64,000 nt of DNA from contig CAKRNG010000008.1 of NCBI GenBank assembly GCA_934370925.1, positions 14,836 through 78,835 of the forward strand, written 5' to 3'. The notes under the pieces were generated by a model. That model was not told where the DNA came from, made no database searches, and worked only from the letters and a program-made list of their open reading frames with translations. Below are positions 43,050 to 50,562 of the stretch, in pieces. Position 1 is the stretch's first letter, and each line of letters opens with the position of its first letter. Origin of the DNA: an uncultured Lacticaseibacillus sp. Its GTDB lineage: Bacteria; Bacillota; Bacilli; Lactobacillales; Lactobacillaceae. The position numbers and the translations under genes were made by a program.

Positions 43050-43265
43050 TGTAGGTGTGTACTGGTGGTCGGAGTGGAGGGCGTGGGGGCCAAGTGGTGG
43101 AAGTCTGCCCGGGTTTGGGGCAGACTGGCAAATTGGAAGACTCGCGGGAGCGAAGCGAGCCGAGGCTTCCAATTTAGGCGGAATACGCGGAGCGGATGGA
43201 GCCGGCCACACCACGTTCCGGCCCCCTAAGCCCGAAACGGAGACCAGCAGTACACACCGGCCCTA
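43050..43265 (-). repeat. Family A structured repeat, copy A4
   Basis: Read on the minus strand: arms 43057-43070 and 43242-43255 (GTGTACTGSTGGTC type) pair with one mismatch. Core TCGGGCTTAGGGGGCCGG is followed by AACGTGG, and an inner stem AAATTGGAAG / CTTCCAATTT follows. Like A1-A3 it begins at a TAG, here one frame away from a decayed reading frame. Confidence 0.72.
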
Positions 43266-43450
43266 TCCGCGTTTTTTAAATCTTTTTCTCCAAAGCAAAC
43301 CGCAACATAAGTCACAACCAAAACGCCCGCCAACAGCGCATCAGTCGAAAGCACTGCCCCCCAAAGCCCCACCTGTGACGAAATGTGACACCGTTCTTTT
43401 TCAAAATTACAGTTGACGTACCCAAAGTAAGTGGGCATAATAAGCGACAA
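43263..43450 (-). pseudogene. Possible decayed 3' end of a membrane protein gene
   Basis: The minus-strand frame VGLWGAVLSTDALLAGVL followed by VVTYVAVCFG reads like a membrane helix, and a shift of one frame near 43280 gives a basic end RKRFKKRG then TAG exactly at the A4 boundary. Since family A copies follow gene stops, this may be the remnant of a lost gene. It overlaps the tcyP leader promoter. Weak evidence. Confidence 0.3.
43413..43441 (+). promoter_or_regulatory. Promoter of the tcyP leader
   Basis: TTGACG (43413-43418) and CATAAT (43436-43441) with a 17-base spacer. Transcription would start near 43448. Confidence 0.75.
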
Positions 43451-43770
43451 TCAGATGAATTCCACCGGGCAACCGGTTGAAATGCGGTGAAGAGAAGAGA
43501 TTGCTGGTCCATGTGTTCAGAGAAGGGGATTTTGGTGTGAGCCCCCACGTTTGCCGGCATGAAAATGAACTCTGAGCAGGTTGAACGTGCAAGCGTCGAC
43601 CCGTGGGCAGGCGTTACACTGCTAGGTATGCAAGGCTCGTGGATTGGTCGCGGGCGCTGCGGTACCGAATGAGATGCGTCGCGGGTTTGTTGCACACGGC
43701 GTCAACTAGGGTGGTAACGCGCCAGATAGCGCCCCTAAAGGAGATTGGATCCTTTAGGGGCGCTATTTTT
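43448..43770 (+). promoter_or_regulatory. T-box leader upstream of tcyP, methionine specific
   Basis: Stem I carries GAAAATGAAC, with ATG 43565-43567 in the specifier position, the same GAAAATG context as in the metA T-box. A distal hairpin GGGGATTTTGGTGTGAGCCCC-like loop (43534-43555) holds GGTG. The T-box is AGGGTGGTAACGC (43708-43720). A terminator AGCGCCCCTAAAGG / CCTTTAGGGGCGCT with a U-run ends at about 43770. UGGU fits discriminator A of tRNA-Met. No TGT or TGC was found in the specifier loop. Confidence 0.85.
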
Positions 43771-43821
43771 ATTTCATTCGCATTTTTCATCAATCCGGAA
43801 GCGAGAGGGGGTGGTCAGGTC

Positions 43822-43914
43822 ATGACTTGTTGTATGTGTCGAAACAACCAGATTGCGGAACTAGTAACGATGTCTGACCACACCTATTGTGGTCAGATAC
43901 GACTGCGTGTTTAG
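43822..43914 (+). CDS. Cysteine-rich leader peptide (MTCCMC...) before tcyP
   Basis: A 30-residue frame between the T-box terminator and tcyP. ATG 43822 follows AGAGGGGGTGG by about 9 bases. The peptide begins MTCCMCRNNQIAELV, with Cys codons at positions 3, 4 and 6 and a fourth Cys further on. GTGGTCAG (43811-43818) can pair with CTGACCAC (43874-43881), which can alternatively pair with GTGGTCAG (43889-43896). A ribosome halted at the Cys codons would hide the first strand. A second hairpin GCGTGTT / AACACGC (43905-43928) holds the stop codon in its loop. This looks like a cysteine-sensing attenuator; the mechanism is inferred. Confidence 0.7.
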   Translation: MTCCMCRNNQIAELVTMSDHTYCGQIRLRV

Positions 43915-43947
43915 CAAGGGCAACACGCATTATCTTGGAGGAATTAT

Positions 43948-45342
43948 ATGACCACGAATTTAACCATTGTGGCGATCATTATTGCCGCAGCCATTATTTT
44001 AGGTATTCTCGCGACGTTGCATCACCGCGGTGCCAGCTTCACGAAGCTTGTGTTCGGCGCACTCGTGTTGGGGATTGTTTTCGGCCTCACGCTACAACTG
44101 CTTTTCGGTGCGAAGAGTGCCATCATCACGGGCGCCATTGACTGGCTCAATCTTGTCGGTGGTGGGTACGTCGATTTGCTGCAAGTGCTCATCATTCCGT
44201 TGATTGCCGTTTCGCTGATTGGGGCCTTCACGCGCCTCACCGATGCGAAGAACCTGCGTAAAATTAGCGCCATTGTGCTGACAACGTTGCTCGTCACCAC
44301 GGCGATTGCGGCGTTGCTCGGCGTGCTGTCTGTTTTTGCCTTCCACCTGCAGGGCGCCGGCTTCGTTCACGGCACCGCGGACAAGGCCAACCTGGCATCG
44401 CTGAAGGAACATCAGGCGGCCTTGACGGGATTGACCCTGCCGCAGCAGATTCTCAGCTTCCTGCCAACGAACATCTTCGCGGATTTGGCGGGGACGCGGG
44501 CAACCAGTACGATTGCCGTTGTGATTTTCAGCCTCATCACGGGCGTTGCTTTCATCGGGTTGCGGCAGGCGGAACCTGAACTGGCGGCGAGTTTCGCCAA
44601 GGCCATCGCGGTGTTGGATGCGCTGGTGAAGCGGATTGTGAAGTTAGTGTTGGCCTTGACGCCATACGGGATTTTCGCGCTCATGACCAAGGCAACCGCC
44701 ACCGACAGTATCGCGTCCATTGCGAGTCTCGGGGTGTTCATCTTGGCAGCATACGTTGCGTTGATTGCGGTCCTGCTGGTGCACACATTGCTGCTACTGG
44801 CGAACCACGTCAACCCGCTGACGTACTACAAGAAAGTTTGGCCAGCACTGATTTTTGCCTTCACGTCCCGGACGAGTGCGGGGACGCTGCCGTTGAATGT
44901 GAAAATTCAGACGGAATCGCTTGGCATTAGCCCCACGATTGCGAACTTCGCCGGAAGCTTTGGCCTGACAATCGGCCAGAACGGGTGCGCGGGCGTCTAC
45001 CCTGCAATGATTGCGACCATCATCGCGCCAACTGTTGGGGTCAACGTGTTCTCCCTCCATTACATCCTGACGTTGATTGCTGTCGTGACCATCAGTTCCT
45101 TTGGTGTCGCGGGTGTGGGCGGTGGCTCAACGTTCACCACGCTGATGGTGCTGGGGACGTTGAACCTACCCGTTGCCATCATGGGTGTTATTATTGCCAT
45201 CGATCCAATCGTGGACATGGCGCGGACACTTGTGAACGTGAATGATTCCATCCTGGCCGGTCTGATTGCAGCTCGGGCAACGGGTGAACTCGATGAACAC
45301 GTCCTGCACGACACGCACCAAGTCGTGGGGAGTACGTTGTAA
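43948..45342 (+). CDS. tcyP: L-cystine transporter, TcyP type
   Basis: A 464-residue sodium:dicarboxylate symporter family protein with about eight helices and re-entrant loops. Marks are TKLVFGALVLGIVFGLTLQLLFG near the start, the serine-threonine-rich FTSRTSAGTLPLNVK, SFGLTIGQNGCAGVYPAM and VAGVGGGSTFTTLMVLGTL. These resemble Bacillus TcyP (YhcL), which takes up cystine. Substrate assignment is supported by the Cys-rich leader and the T-box in front. GGAGG lies 6 bases before ATG 43948. Confidence 0.9.
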   Translation: MTTNLTIVAIIIAAAIILGILATLHHRGASFTKLVFGALVLGIVFGLTLQLLFGAKSAIITGAIDWLNLVGGGYVDLLQVLIIPLIAVSLIGAFTRLTDAKNLRKISAIVLTTLLVTTAIAALLGVLSVFAFHLQGAGFVHGTADKANLASLKEHQAALTGLTLPQQILSFLPTNIFADLAGTRATSTIAVVIFSLITGVAFIGLRQAEPELAASFAKAIAVLDALVKRIVKLVLALTPYGIFALMTKATATDSIASIASLGVFILAAYVALIAVLLVHTLLLLANHVNPLTYYKKVWPALIFAFTSRTSAGTLPLNVKIQTESLGISPTIANFAGSFGLTIGQNGCAGVYPAMIATIIAPTVGVNVFSLHYILTLIAVVTISSFGVAGVGGGSTFTTLMVLGTLNLPVAIMGVIIAIDPIVDMARTLVNVNDSILAGLIAARATGELDEHVLHDTHQVVGSTL

Positions 45343-45380
45343 AAACAAACTCGAACCGCCGTTATTTCAAAAATTGCGTG

Positions 45381-45409
45381 TTGCTAAAAAATAGTAAGTA
45401 TGCGATTAT
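45381..45409 (+). promoter_or_regulatory. Possible promoter of the MCCCCC leader
   Basis: TTGCTA (45381-45386) and GATTAT (45404-45409), 17-base spacer. A hairpin GGGTGGCTGCACGCCATCC (45461-45479) precedes the leader's ribosome site. Confidence 0.5.
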
Positions 45410-45495
45410 TGGAGCGTCAAAGGCAAACCCAGATGGGATGTGCCAAATTAAACGAACGGGTGGCTGCACGCCATCCGTAAGCGGAGGTGAGAGCG

Positions 45496-45555
45496 ATGTG
45501 TTGCTGTTGTTGTACACACATGCGCGTTGTGAAGTTGAAGGAGCAACGAGCCTAA
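45496..45555 (+). CDS. Poly-cysteine leader peptide (MCCCCC...) upstream of oppA
   Basis: A 19-residue frame: ATG 45496, then five consecutive Cys codons (TGT TGC TGT TGT TGT), then THMRVVKLKEQRA and TAA. CGGAGGTGA lies 5 bases before the ATG, one of the best ribosome sites in the window. Directly after the stop, CCGTACC / GGTACGG (45559-45590) forms a hairpin, and ACAACC (45573-45578) can instead pair with GGTTGT (45599-45604). The peptide is too short to be an enzyme, and its placement between tcyP and oppA points to ribosome stalling under cysteine shortage. Confidence 0.7.
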   Translation: MCCCCCTHMRVVKLKEQRA

Positions 45556-45776
45556 TTTCCGTACCGGTCCCTACAACCTGGCTGGTACGGTGATGGCTGG
45601 TTGTGGATCCAATCGGGTCATGAAGAAACGCCTTGCAGGGTAGAAGTGGGTCATTGCACACTTTTGCTTGCACGGGCGCGATTCGTGGACCACACTTTGA
45701 ACGCGTTATAACGGGAAGATTGTTTTGCTGAACCCAATTTGGGTGGCGAGGGTCTTTGAGTTACGGCGCGTTTTTT

Positions 45777-45898
45777 AGTCGAGCTCCGTGACCCAGTCTT
45801 TTCCGCTTAGCCCAGAACTGACTGCGGTGGAAAGCCCCCACCTCCGTCATTTCTATGCTAATGCTCAAAGACTACCCGGGTCACTGCGCTCTGTTTGG
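45777..45898 (+). repeat. Family D structured repeat, copy D5
   Basis: AGTCGAGCTCCGTGACCC ... GGGTCACTGCGCTCTG, inner stem AGTCTTT / AAAGACT, loop strands CCGCTTAGCCCA and TATGCTAATGCTC. It lies between the MCCCCC leader and oppA, so it would be part of the oppA message if transcription runs through. A large CGCG / CGCG stem with TTTTTT ends right before it (about 45705-45776). Confidence 0.78.
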
Positions 45899-45955
45899 AT
45901 GAAGGAATCAGAAGTAAGCCCCACCCAGGAGACGGCGGGGATAAGGGAGAGAAAT

Positions 45956-47623
45956 ATGTCAAACAGTAATTGGTTCAAGAAGGCAAGTCTGGGAACAGTC
46001 ACGTTGTTGTCCGTGTTGGTGCTTGCGGCTTGCGGCACGAGCAAGTCTGATTCAGCGACGAGTGCCAAGAAACAGGTGTTGAACTTGCCCGCTGCGGCAC
46101 AGCTCGACACGATGGATATTTCAAAGAGCACGGGTTACGGGCAGACTGGGAATGTCTTCGAAAGCTTCTTCCGGCTGGGGAAGAATGGGAAGGCCACACC
46201 AGGGCTAGCGTCCAAGACGAAGGTGAGTGCAGACGGGAAAACGTACACGTTCACGATTCGCAAGGACGCAAAGTGGAGTAATGGGGATGCCATCACCGCG
46301 AAGGATTTCGTTTATTCCTGGCAGCGGACGGTGAATCCCAAGACGGCTTCCCCATACGCTTACCTGTTTGAAGGTATCAAGAACGCGACGGCTATCGTTG
46401 CCGGTAAGAAAGATCCAAGCACACTCGGCATCAAGGCAACGGACAAGCACACGGTGGTTGTGACGCTCGACCAGCCAATCGCGTACTTCAAGGTCCTGCT
46501 CGCGTACCCACTCTTTGGCCCTCAGAGTCAGAAGGTGGTTGAGAAGTACGGGAGCAAGTACGGGACGAGCGCGGACAAGCTCGTTTATTCTGGTCCGTTT
46601 AAGGTTAGCAAGTGGAACGGGACGGCCAATAAATGGACGTTCACGAAGAACAACCAGTACTGGAACAAGAAGGTCGTGAAGCTGAACAAGATTACGTACC
46701 AGGTGGTCTCTGACAGCACGACGAGCCTTGACCTGTACCAGACGGGGAAGCTTGACATGACGCAGCTGGATTCAACTCAGGTGGCGAACTACTCGAACCA
46801 GTCTGACTACAAGACGTACGCGTACTCCTACGTCAGCTATCTGGCGTACAACTTCAAGGACAGCAATTCTGACCTGCAGAAGCTCTTCAACAACAAGGAC
46901 TTCCGGCAGGGTGTCTCCGCTGCGCTTGACCGCAAGACGTTAGCGAAAAAGGTTGTGGGCGTGAACACGATTATTCCAACCGGCTTTGTCTCCTCTGATT
47001 TGGCCACCAACCCAACAACGGGCAAGGATTTCTCCGTTGATCAGAAGGTGACGGGCGCGAACACGTACAACAAGAACCTCGTCACGAAAAAGTGGGAAGC
47101 TGCGAAGAAGGCAACCGGCGTGACGAGCGCGAAGATTACGTTGCTTGCGGGTTCCGACAACGCCTCTGACCCCGCAACAAAGGAAGTCGTGCAGTACATC
47201 AAGGCGCAACTGGAGAAGCTTATGCCTGGGATTACGTTGACGGTCAAGACCATGCCAAGCCAGTCCGCCAAGCAGTTGCAGGATGACGGCGACTTCGACC
47301 TTACCCTCTCCGGTTGGGGTGCGGACTTCAACGACCCAATTTCCTTCCTGCAAGTGATGACGCGTGAATCTTCCTATAACAAAGGTAAGTACGATTCTGA
47401 TACCTACAACGCACTCGTGCAGAAGGCTTCCACAACGGACGCGAACAACGCTGAAGCACGTTGGACCGACATGGTGAAGGCAAGTCAGCTACTCACGGAA
47501 GACCAGGGCATCACACCGCTTTACCAGAGCGTGTACTCCTGGCTCCAGAAGTCCGACGTGAAGGGTCTCATCCACAACACGGCAGGGACGCAGTGGAGTT
47601 ACTTGAACGCATATATTAAGTAG
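45956..47623 (+). CDS. oppA: Oligopeptide-binding lipoprotein
   Basis: A 555-residue extracellular solute-binding protein of family 5. The signal peptide has a lipobox LSVLVLAACGT, with the lipidated Cys at about residue 26. Family marks are TFTIRKDAKWSNGDAITAKDFVYSWQR and ISAALDRKTLAKKV-type blocks, with SGWGADFNDPISFLQVMTR near the C-terminus. No permease or ATPase genes adjoin it, so it must serve an Opp system encoded elsewhere. The start at 45956 with AAGGGAGA is chosen; the longer frame runs into D5. The upstream Cys leader suggests peptides that supply cysteine. Confidence 0.9.
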   Translation: MSNSNWFKKASLGTVTLLSVLVLAACGTSKSDSATSAKKQVLNLPAAAQLDTMDISKSTGYGQTGNVFESFFRLGKNGKATPGLASKTKVSADGKTYTFTIRKDAKWSNGDAITAKDFVYSWQRTVNPKTASPYAYLFEGIKNATAIVAGKKDPSTLGIKATDKHTVVVTLDQPIAYFKVLLAYPLFGPQSQKVVEKYGSKYGTSADKLVYSGPFKVSKWNGTANKWTFTKNNQYWNKKVVKLNKITYQVVSDSTTSLDLYQTGKLDMTQLDSTQVANYSNQSDYKTYAYSYVSYLAYNFKDSNSDLQKLFNNKDFRQGVSAALDRKTLAKKVVGVNTIIPTGFVSSDLATNPTTGKDFSVDQKVTGANTYNKNLVTKKWEAAKKATGVTSAKITLLAGSDNASDPATKEVVQYIKAQLEKLMPGITLTVKTMPSQSAKQLQDDGDFDLTLSGWGADFNDPISFLQVMTRESSYNKGKYDSDTYNALVQKASTTDANNAEARWTDMVKASQLLTEDQGITPLYQSVYSWLQKSDVKGLIHNTAGTQWSYLNAYIK

Positions 47624-47760
47624 CACGATTCGGTTGATTTTCCTTTTACGTGGGAAAATCGACACAAGGAACGCGACGGGCCGCGTTCCGGGGGATTGAA
47701 TCTTGGACGGGGATTTTCCGGCAACCAATGTTTATGACACGGGAGTTCACTGTCAACGTA

Positions 47761-47800
47761 AAAGCACCGCGAATCTTTGGGATTCGCGGTGCTTTTGCGT
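47761..47800. terminator. Two-way terminator after oppA
   Basis: AAAGCACCGCGAATC / GATTCGCGGTGCTTTT with a short loop. It lies between oppA and the convergent 60-residue gene. Two further hairpins (GATTTTCC / GGAAAATC and GGAACGCG / CGCGTTCC) occupy 47636-47692. Confidence 0.85.
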
Positions 47801-47810
47801 CGAGGGGAAC

Positions 47811-47993
47811 CTACCAAATTTCTTGCCCAACTGGTGTGTCGAATGAAATTTCAGAAGCTACTTTTGTTTCCACTCCGCTTGCGTTGTCATCGAAATCTGC
47901 GAAGACTTCCTCAATTGAACTTGGCGGGGTAGTTGTGGTGGTTGATTGTTTATCTTTAAAATCATTTGTATCGTTTCTAGTCGAGGCGGTCAT
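47811..47993 (-). CDS. Orphan MazE/PemI-like antitoxin C-terminal domain
   Basis: A 60-residue acidic protein. GGAGG lies 7 bases before ATG 47993, so this start is well supported. The second half, SSIEEVFADFDD and ISFDTPVGQEIW, resembles the toxin-binding tail of MazE/PemI antitoxins, which typically run SLEELFxxYDG ... DWGxPVGKEVW. The first 25 residues are low-complexity (STTTTTPPSS) instead of a SpoVT/AbrB DNA-binding fold. No MazF-like toxin gene lies nearby. It could be a truncated antitoxin or a free toxin neutraliser. Resemblance was judged by eye. Confidence 0.55.
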   Translation of the reverse strand: MTASTRNDTNDFKDKQSTTTTTPPSSIEEVFADFDDNASGVETKVASEISFDTPVGQEIW

Positions 47994-48085
47994 TTTTATC
48001 CTCCGTGTAGACGATTTATATCCTAACCATGATTCTACTTATTTTGATGCTTAAGGCGAGACCACAGATGGAACCTTTATTATTT

Positions 48086-49141
48086 CTAAGATTTATGCAT
48101 CACTTTTCGCAGTAAACGGTCAACTAATTTGTCAAAAATCCATCCGAACAAGAACGTACTTGTAATAACGGCTAGAAAATAAAACACAGTTGACGATGCT
48201 AAAGATGTTTGCCCAATTAGCTTCATGGGGATGCGTTGCAATATATAGATAGCAAACATCGCGCTGCCACCCGCGTATGCCAGAAATGGATTGCTTAACG
48301 TGAACTTCATGGCGATAAGGACGAAAATGAATACAAAGGTGATGGCTGCAATCTGGTAGCAGACATAGTGTACAATGCCAGTACTCAAGGCGCAGAGTAC
48401 ATAGCTGCCGCCGAAAAGTAGTAGGTTAATAATGAATGTTGGTGTATAGCTTGCCCAAGATTGCGCGATGCGAGGGGCAATCTGATCATGATGATTGGCG
48501 AACATCATACCGGCACTGTAACAGAGGATTGTATCGTAATAATAATCGGGTAGTTGGAAGTGATTGGCAATGAAAATATAGATAATGCTGGTGATTAGAA
48601 CCGTCGTAAGCGCTAATTGAAAGTGCTGGGCGAACAGTTTAAATGCGAGGTAAGTGAGGAGATACATCAGCAAAATCGCAAAAATGTACCATCCGCTGTT
48701 GCCTAGTGTGGCCAAACCGAAATAGGACCACAAAATACGTGCGGGTGATAAATTTGTTTTTTCAACGATTGCCAAAATTAAGAAGAGGCTAACCGCAATG
48801 GCGAATTTAAGCCAAACAAATAAGATACGTTTTACGGGGAACGTATCGATATATGATGGTCCGTGTTTCTTAAGTTGTATCATTATCCCGAATCCCGAAA
48901 AGAAAAGGAATGTCGCGACAATCAGCTGACCCTTGCACGCCATCCATATTCGGGTCAGGGTCATGAGATGATCCGTTTGGGGAACATACGTCATGAAGTG
49001 GCTGAAGACAACCAGAACGATGAATAATCCGTTGATGGTTGCGGTGGTCGTGCGGTTAAGGTAGTCAGGTGTTAATCCCGCACGATTGGGTCTTAGGCTG
49101 AAAATGAATGTGAGTGCAATGATGATAAGGATAATGTCCAA
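48086..49141 (-). CDS. Acyltransferase family 3 membrane protein
   Basis: A 351-residue protein with about ten helices, the pattern of OafA/WecH-type O-acyltransferases that decorate cell-surface polymers. The marks LNRTTTATINGLFIVLVVFSHF (catalytic His near the end of helix 1) and FLFFSGFGIMIQLKKHGPSYID are typical. It may act on teichoic acids or polysaccharides made by the neighbouring genes; substrate unknown. Confidence 0.8.
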   Translation of the reverse strand: MDIILIIIALTFIFSLRPNRAGLTPDYLNRTTTATINGLFIVLVVFSHFMTYVPQTDHLMTLTRIWMACKGQLIVATFLFFSGFGIMIQLKKHGPSYIDTFPVKRILFVWLKFAIAVSLFLILAIVEKTNLSPARILWSYFGLATLGNSGWYIFAILLMYLLTYLAFKLFAQHFQLALTTVLITSIIYIFIANHFQLPDYYYDTILCYSAGMMFANHHDQIAPRIAQSWASYTPTFIINLLLFGGSYVLCALSTGIVHYVCYQIAAITFVFIFVLIAMKFTLSNPFLAYAGGSAMFAIYILQRIPMKLIGQTSLASSTVFYFLAVITSTFLFGWIFDKLVDRLLRKVMHKS

Positions 49142-49246
49142 AGCGGAACCCCCTGCGATAATGTCAAATGAATATACAGTAAATATACCCTTTTACTGAT
49201 GACTTAGGTGAATTATTAAGAATCGTCAGTAACCTTCTAGAACCGT

Positions 49247-49275
49247 TTGAGTTGCCCGCCCCCATCCGGCATAAT
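49247..49275 (+). promoter_or_regulatory. Promoter of the glycerophosphotransferase gene
   Basis: TTGAGT (49247-49252) and CATAAT (49270-49275), 17-base spacer, 30 bases before the start codon. Confidence 0.65.
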
Positions 49276-49304
49276 CAAGAGTGAGAGAAAACAGGAGCGC
49301 ATTC

Positions 49305-50429
49305 ATGAAAGATAATATTAAGGCAACGATTAAGAGCTTATATATGTTCATTCTTCGCTTGATTCCCGTATCGCGGCGATTCAAGCATTACGTTGTCTAT
49401 GTGATGACGTTCAATGAAAATGATGCTGGATTGACGGACCGGTTATTTGCGGAATACGGGCAGCGACTACTGGTACTTTATGGGCCAAACGCGACGCAAC
49501 AGGCGAACCGGTTGGCGAAAGTGGGGGTGCAGACCCTTAAGTTGTCCGCCAAGAGTATGGTGTTGCACCGCGGAATTGCGTACTTGCGCGGTGCGACGAC
49601 GATTGTTGTGGATAATTACGTCGCTGAACTGGCGCTGGTGCCAGATGGAACGGAAGTCTACCAAGTTTGGCACGCGGCGGGCGCTATCAAGAAATTCGGG
49701 TGGGACGACCCCGCAACGTCAACGCGGCCGATTTCTGACCAGCACCGGTTCCAGCAGGTGTACAACAAGTTCACGCACATTGTGGTTGGTTCCCGCAAAA
49801 TGGGGGAGATTTTTCAGCGCGCCTATCGAATTCCTGCAAGCCGCATCATGACGACGGGCTTCCTGCGCAGTGACGAATACGCCAATATGCCAAAAGCAGA
49901 GGCAACCACGGATCAGCGGGTGCTCTATGTGCCCACCTACCGTGCGAGCGATGCCGAGATGCTGGCTGTGCTCCGCCAAGCGTTTGCGGCGTTCGCGCAG
50001 GTGCCCGACATGCAGGTTGTGATGAAACTTCACCCGACCGTGAAGCTCGAGACGCTGCCGAATATGCCAAAGAACGTCACCATCAGCAAGCAAGAATTAA
50101 CGCACTTGATGCCACAAGCACGCGTGCTCATCACGGATTATTCTTCAGCGCTCTTCGAATACTCGTTGATTGTCAAAACGGGGCGGACCATCTTCTTCTG
50201 CCCAGACATCGATGACTACCGGAAAACACCGGGGATTCAGGATGATTTCACTGATTGGCACATCGGTAAGGTCGTGTATACGGAAGCGGAACTAGTCACC
50301 AACCTCCGTCACGTGGACGCATTGCCCTGCAACAACGAGGACGTGAACCAGATGTGGAATACGTACAATGATGGCTACGCGGTCGCACGGCTGTATGAAG
50401 AGATTGTGCGGCGGAAAATGGTGGAATAG
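49305..50429 (+). CDS. CDP-glycerol glycerophosphotransferase family protein (TagB-like)
   Basis: A 374-residue enzyme adding glycerol phosphate from CDP-glycerol during teichoic-acid synthesis. Marks are VYQVWHAAGAIKKFGWD (catalytic His), VLYVPTYRASD, MQVVMKLHPTVKLE and ARVLITDYSSALFEYSL. The size suits a TagB-type priming enzyme rather than a long TagF polymerase. The start at 49305 has CAGGAG 8 bases upstream. It stands alone but belongs in function with tagD, tagGH and the two fusion genes 7 kb downstream. Confidence 0.87.
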   Translation: MKDNIKATIKSLYMFILRLIPVSRRFKHYVVYVMTFNENDAGLTDRLFAEYGQRLLVLYGPNATQQANRLAKVGVQTLKLSAKSMVLHRGIAYLRGATTIVVDNYVAELALVPDGTEVYQVWHAAGAIKKFGWDDPATSTRPISDQHRFQQVYNKFTHIVVGSRKMGEIFQRAYRIPASRIMTTGFLRSDEYANMPKAEATTDQRVLYVPTYRASDAEMLAVLRQAFAAFAQVPDMQVVMKLHPTVKLETLPNMPKNVTISKQELTHLMPQARVLITDYSSALFEYSLIVKTGRTIFFCPDIDDYRKTPGIQDDFTDWHIGKVVYTEAELVTNLRHVDALPCNNEDVNQMWNTYNDGYAVARLYEEIVRRKMVE

Positions 50430-50447
50430 GTAAGCGAAGACACACGT

Positions 50448-50500
50448 AAACGGACGGCCCCGCGGAAATCCAATTGGGATTTTCGTGGGGCCGTCCGTTT
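50448..50500. terminator. Terminator hairpin
   Basis: AAACGGACGGCCCCGCG with CGTGGGGCCGTCCGTTT, plus inner GAAATCC / GGATTTT. Serves the gene ending at 50429 and the convergent one ending at 50563. Confidence 0.85.
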
Positions 50501-50562
50501 TGTGGTACGTTTGTATGTGAGGAAATCGTTTTTGGCGAGCCCCCTAAATTAGGTAGGGTTAC

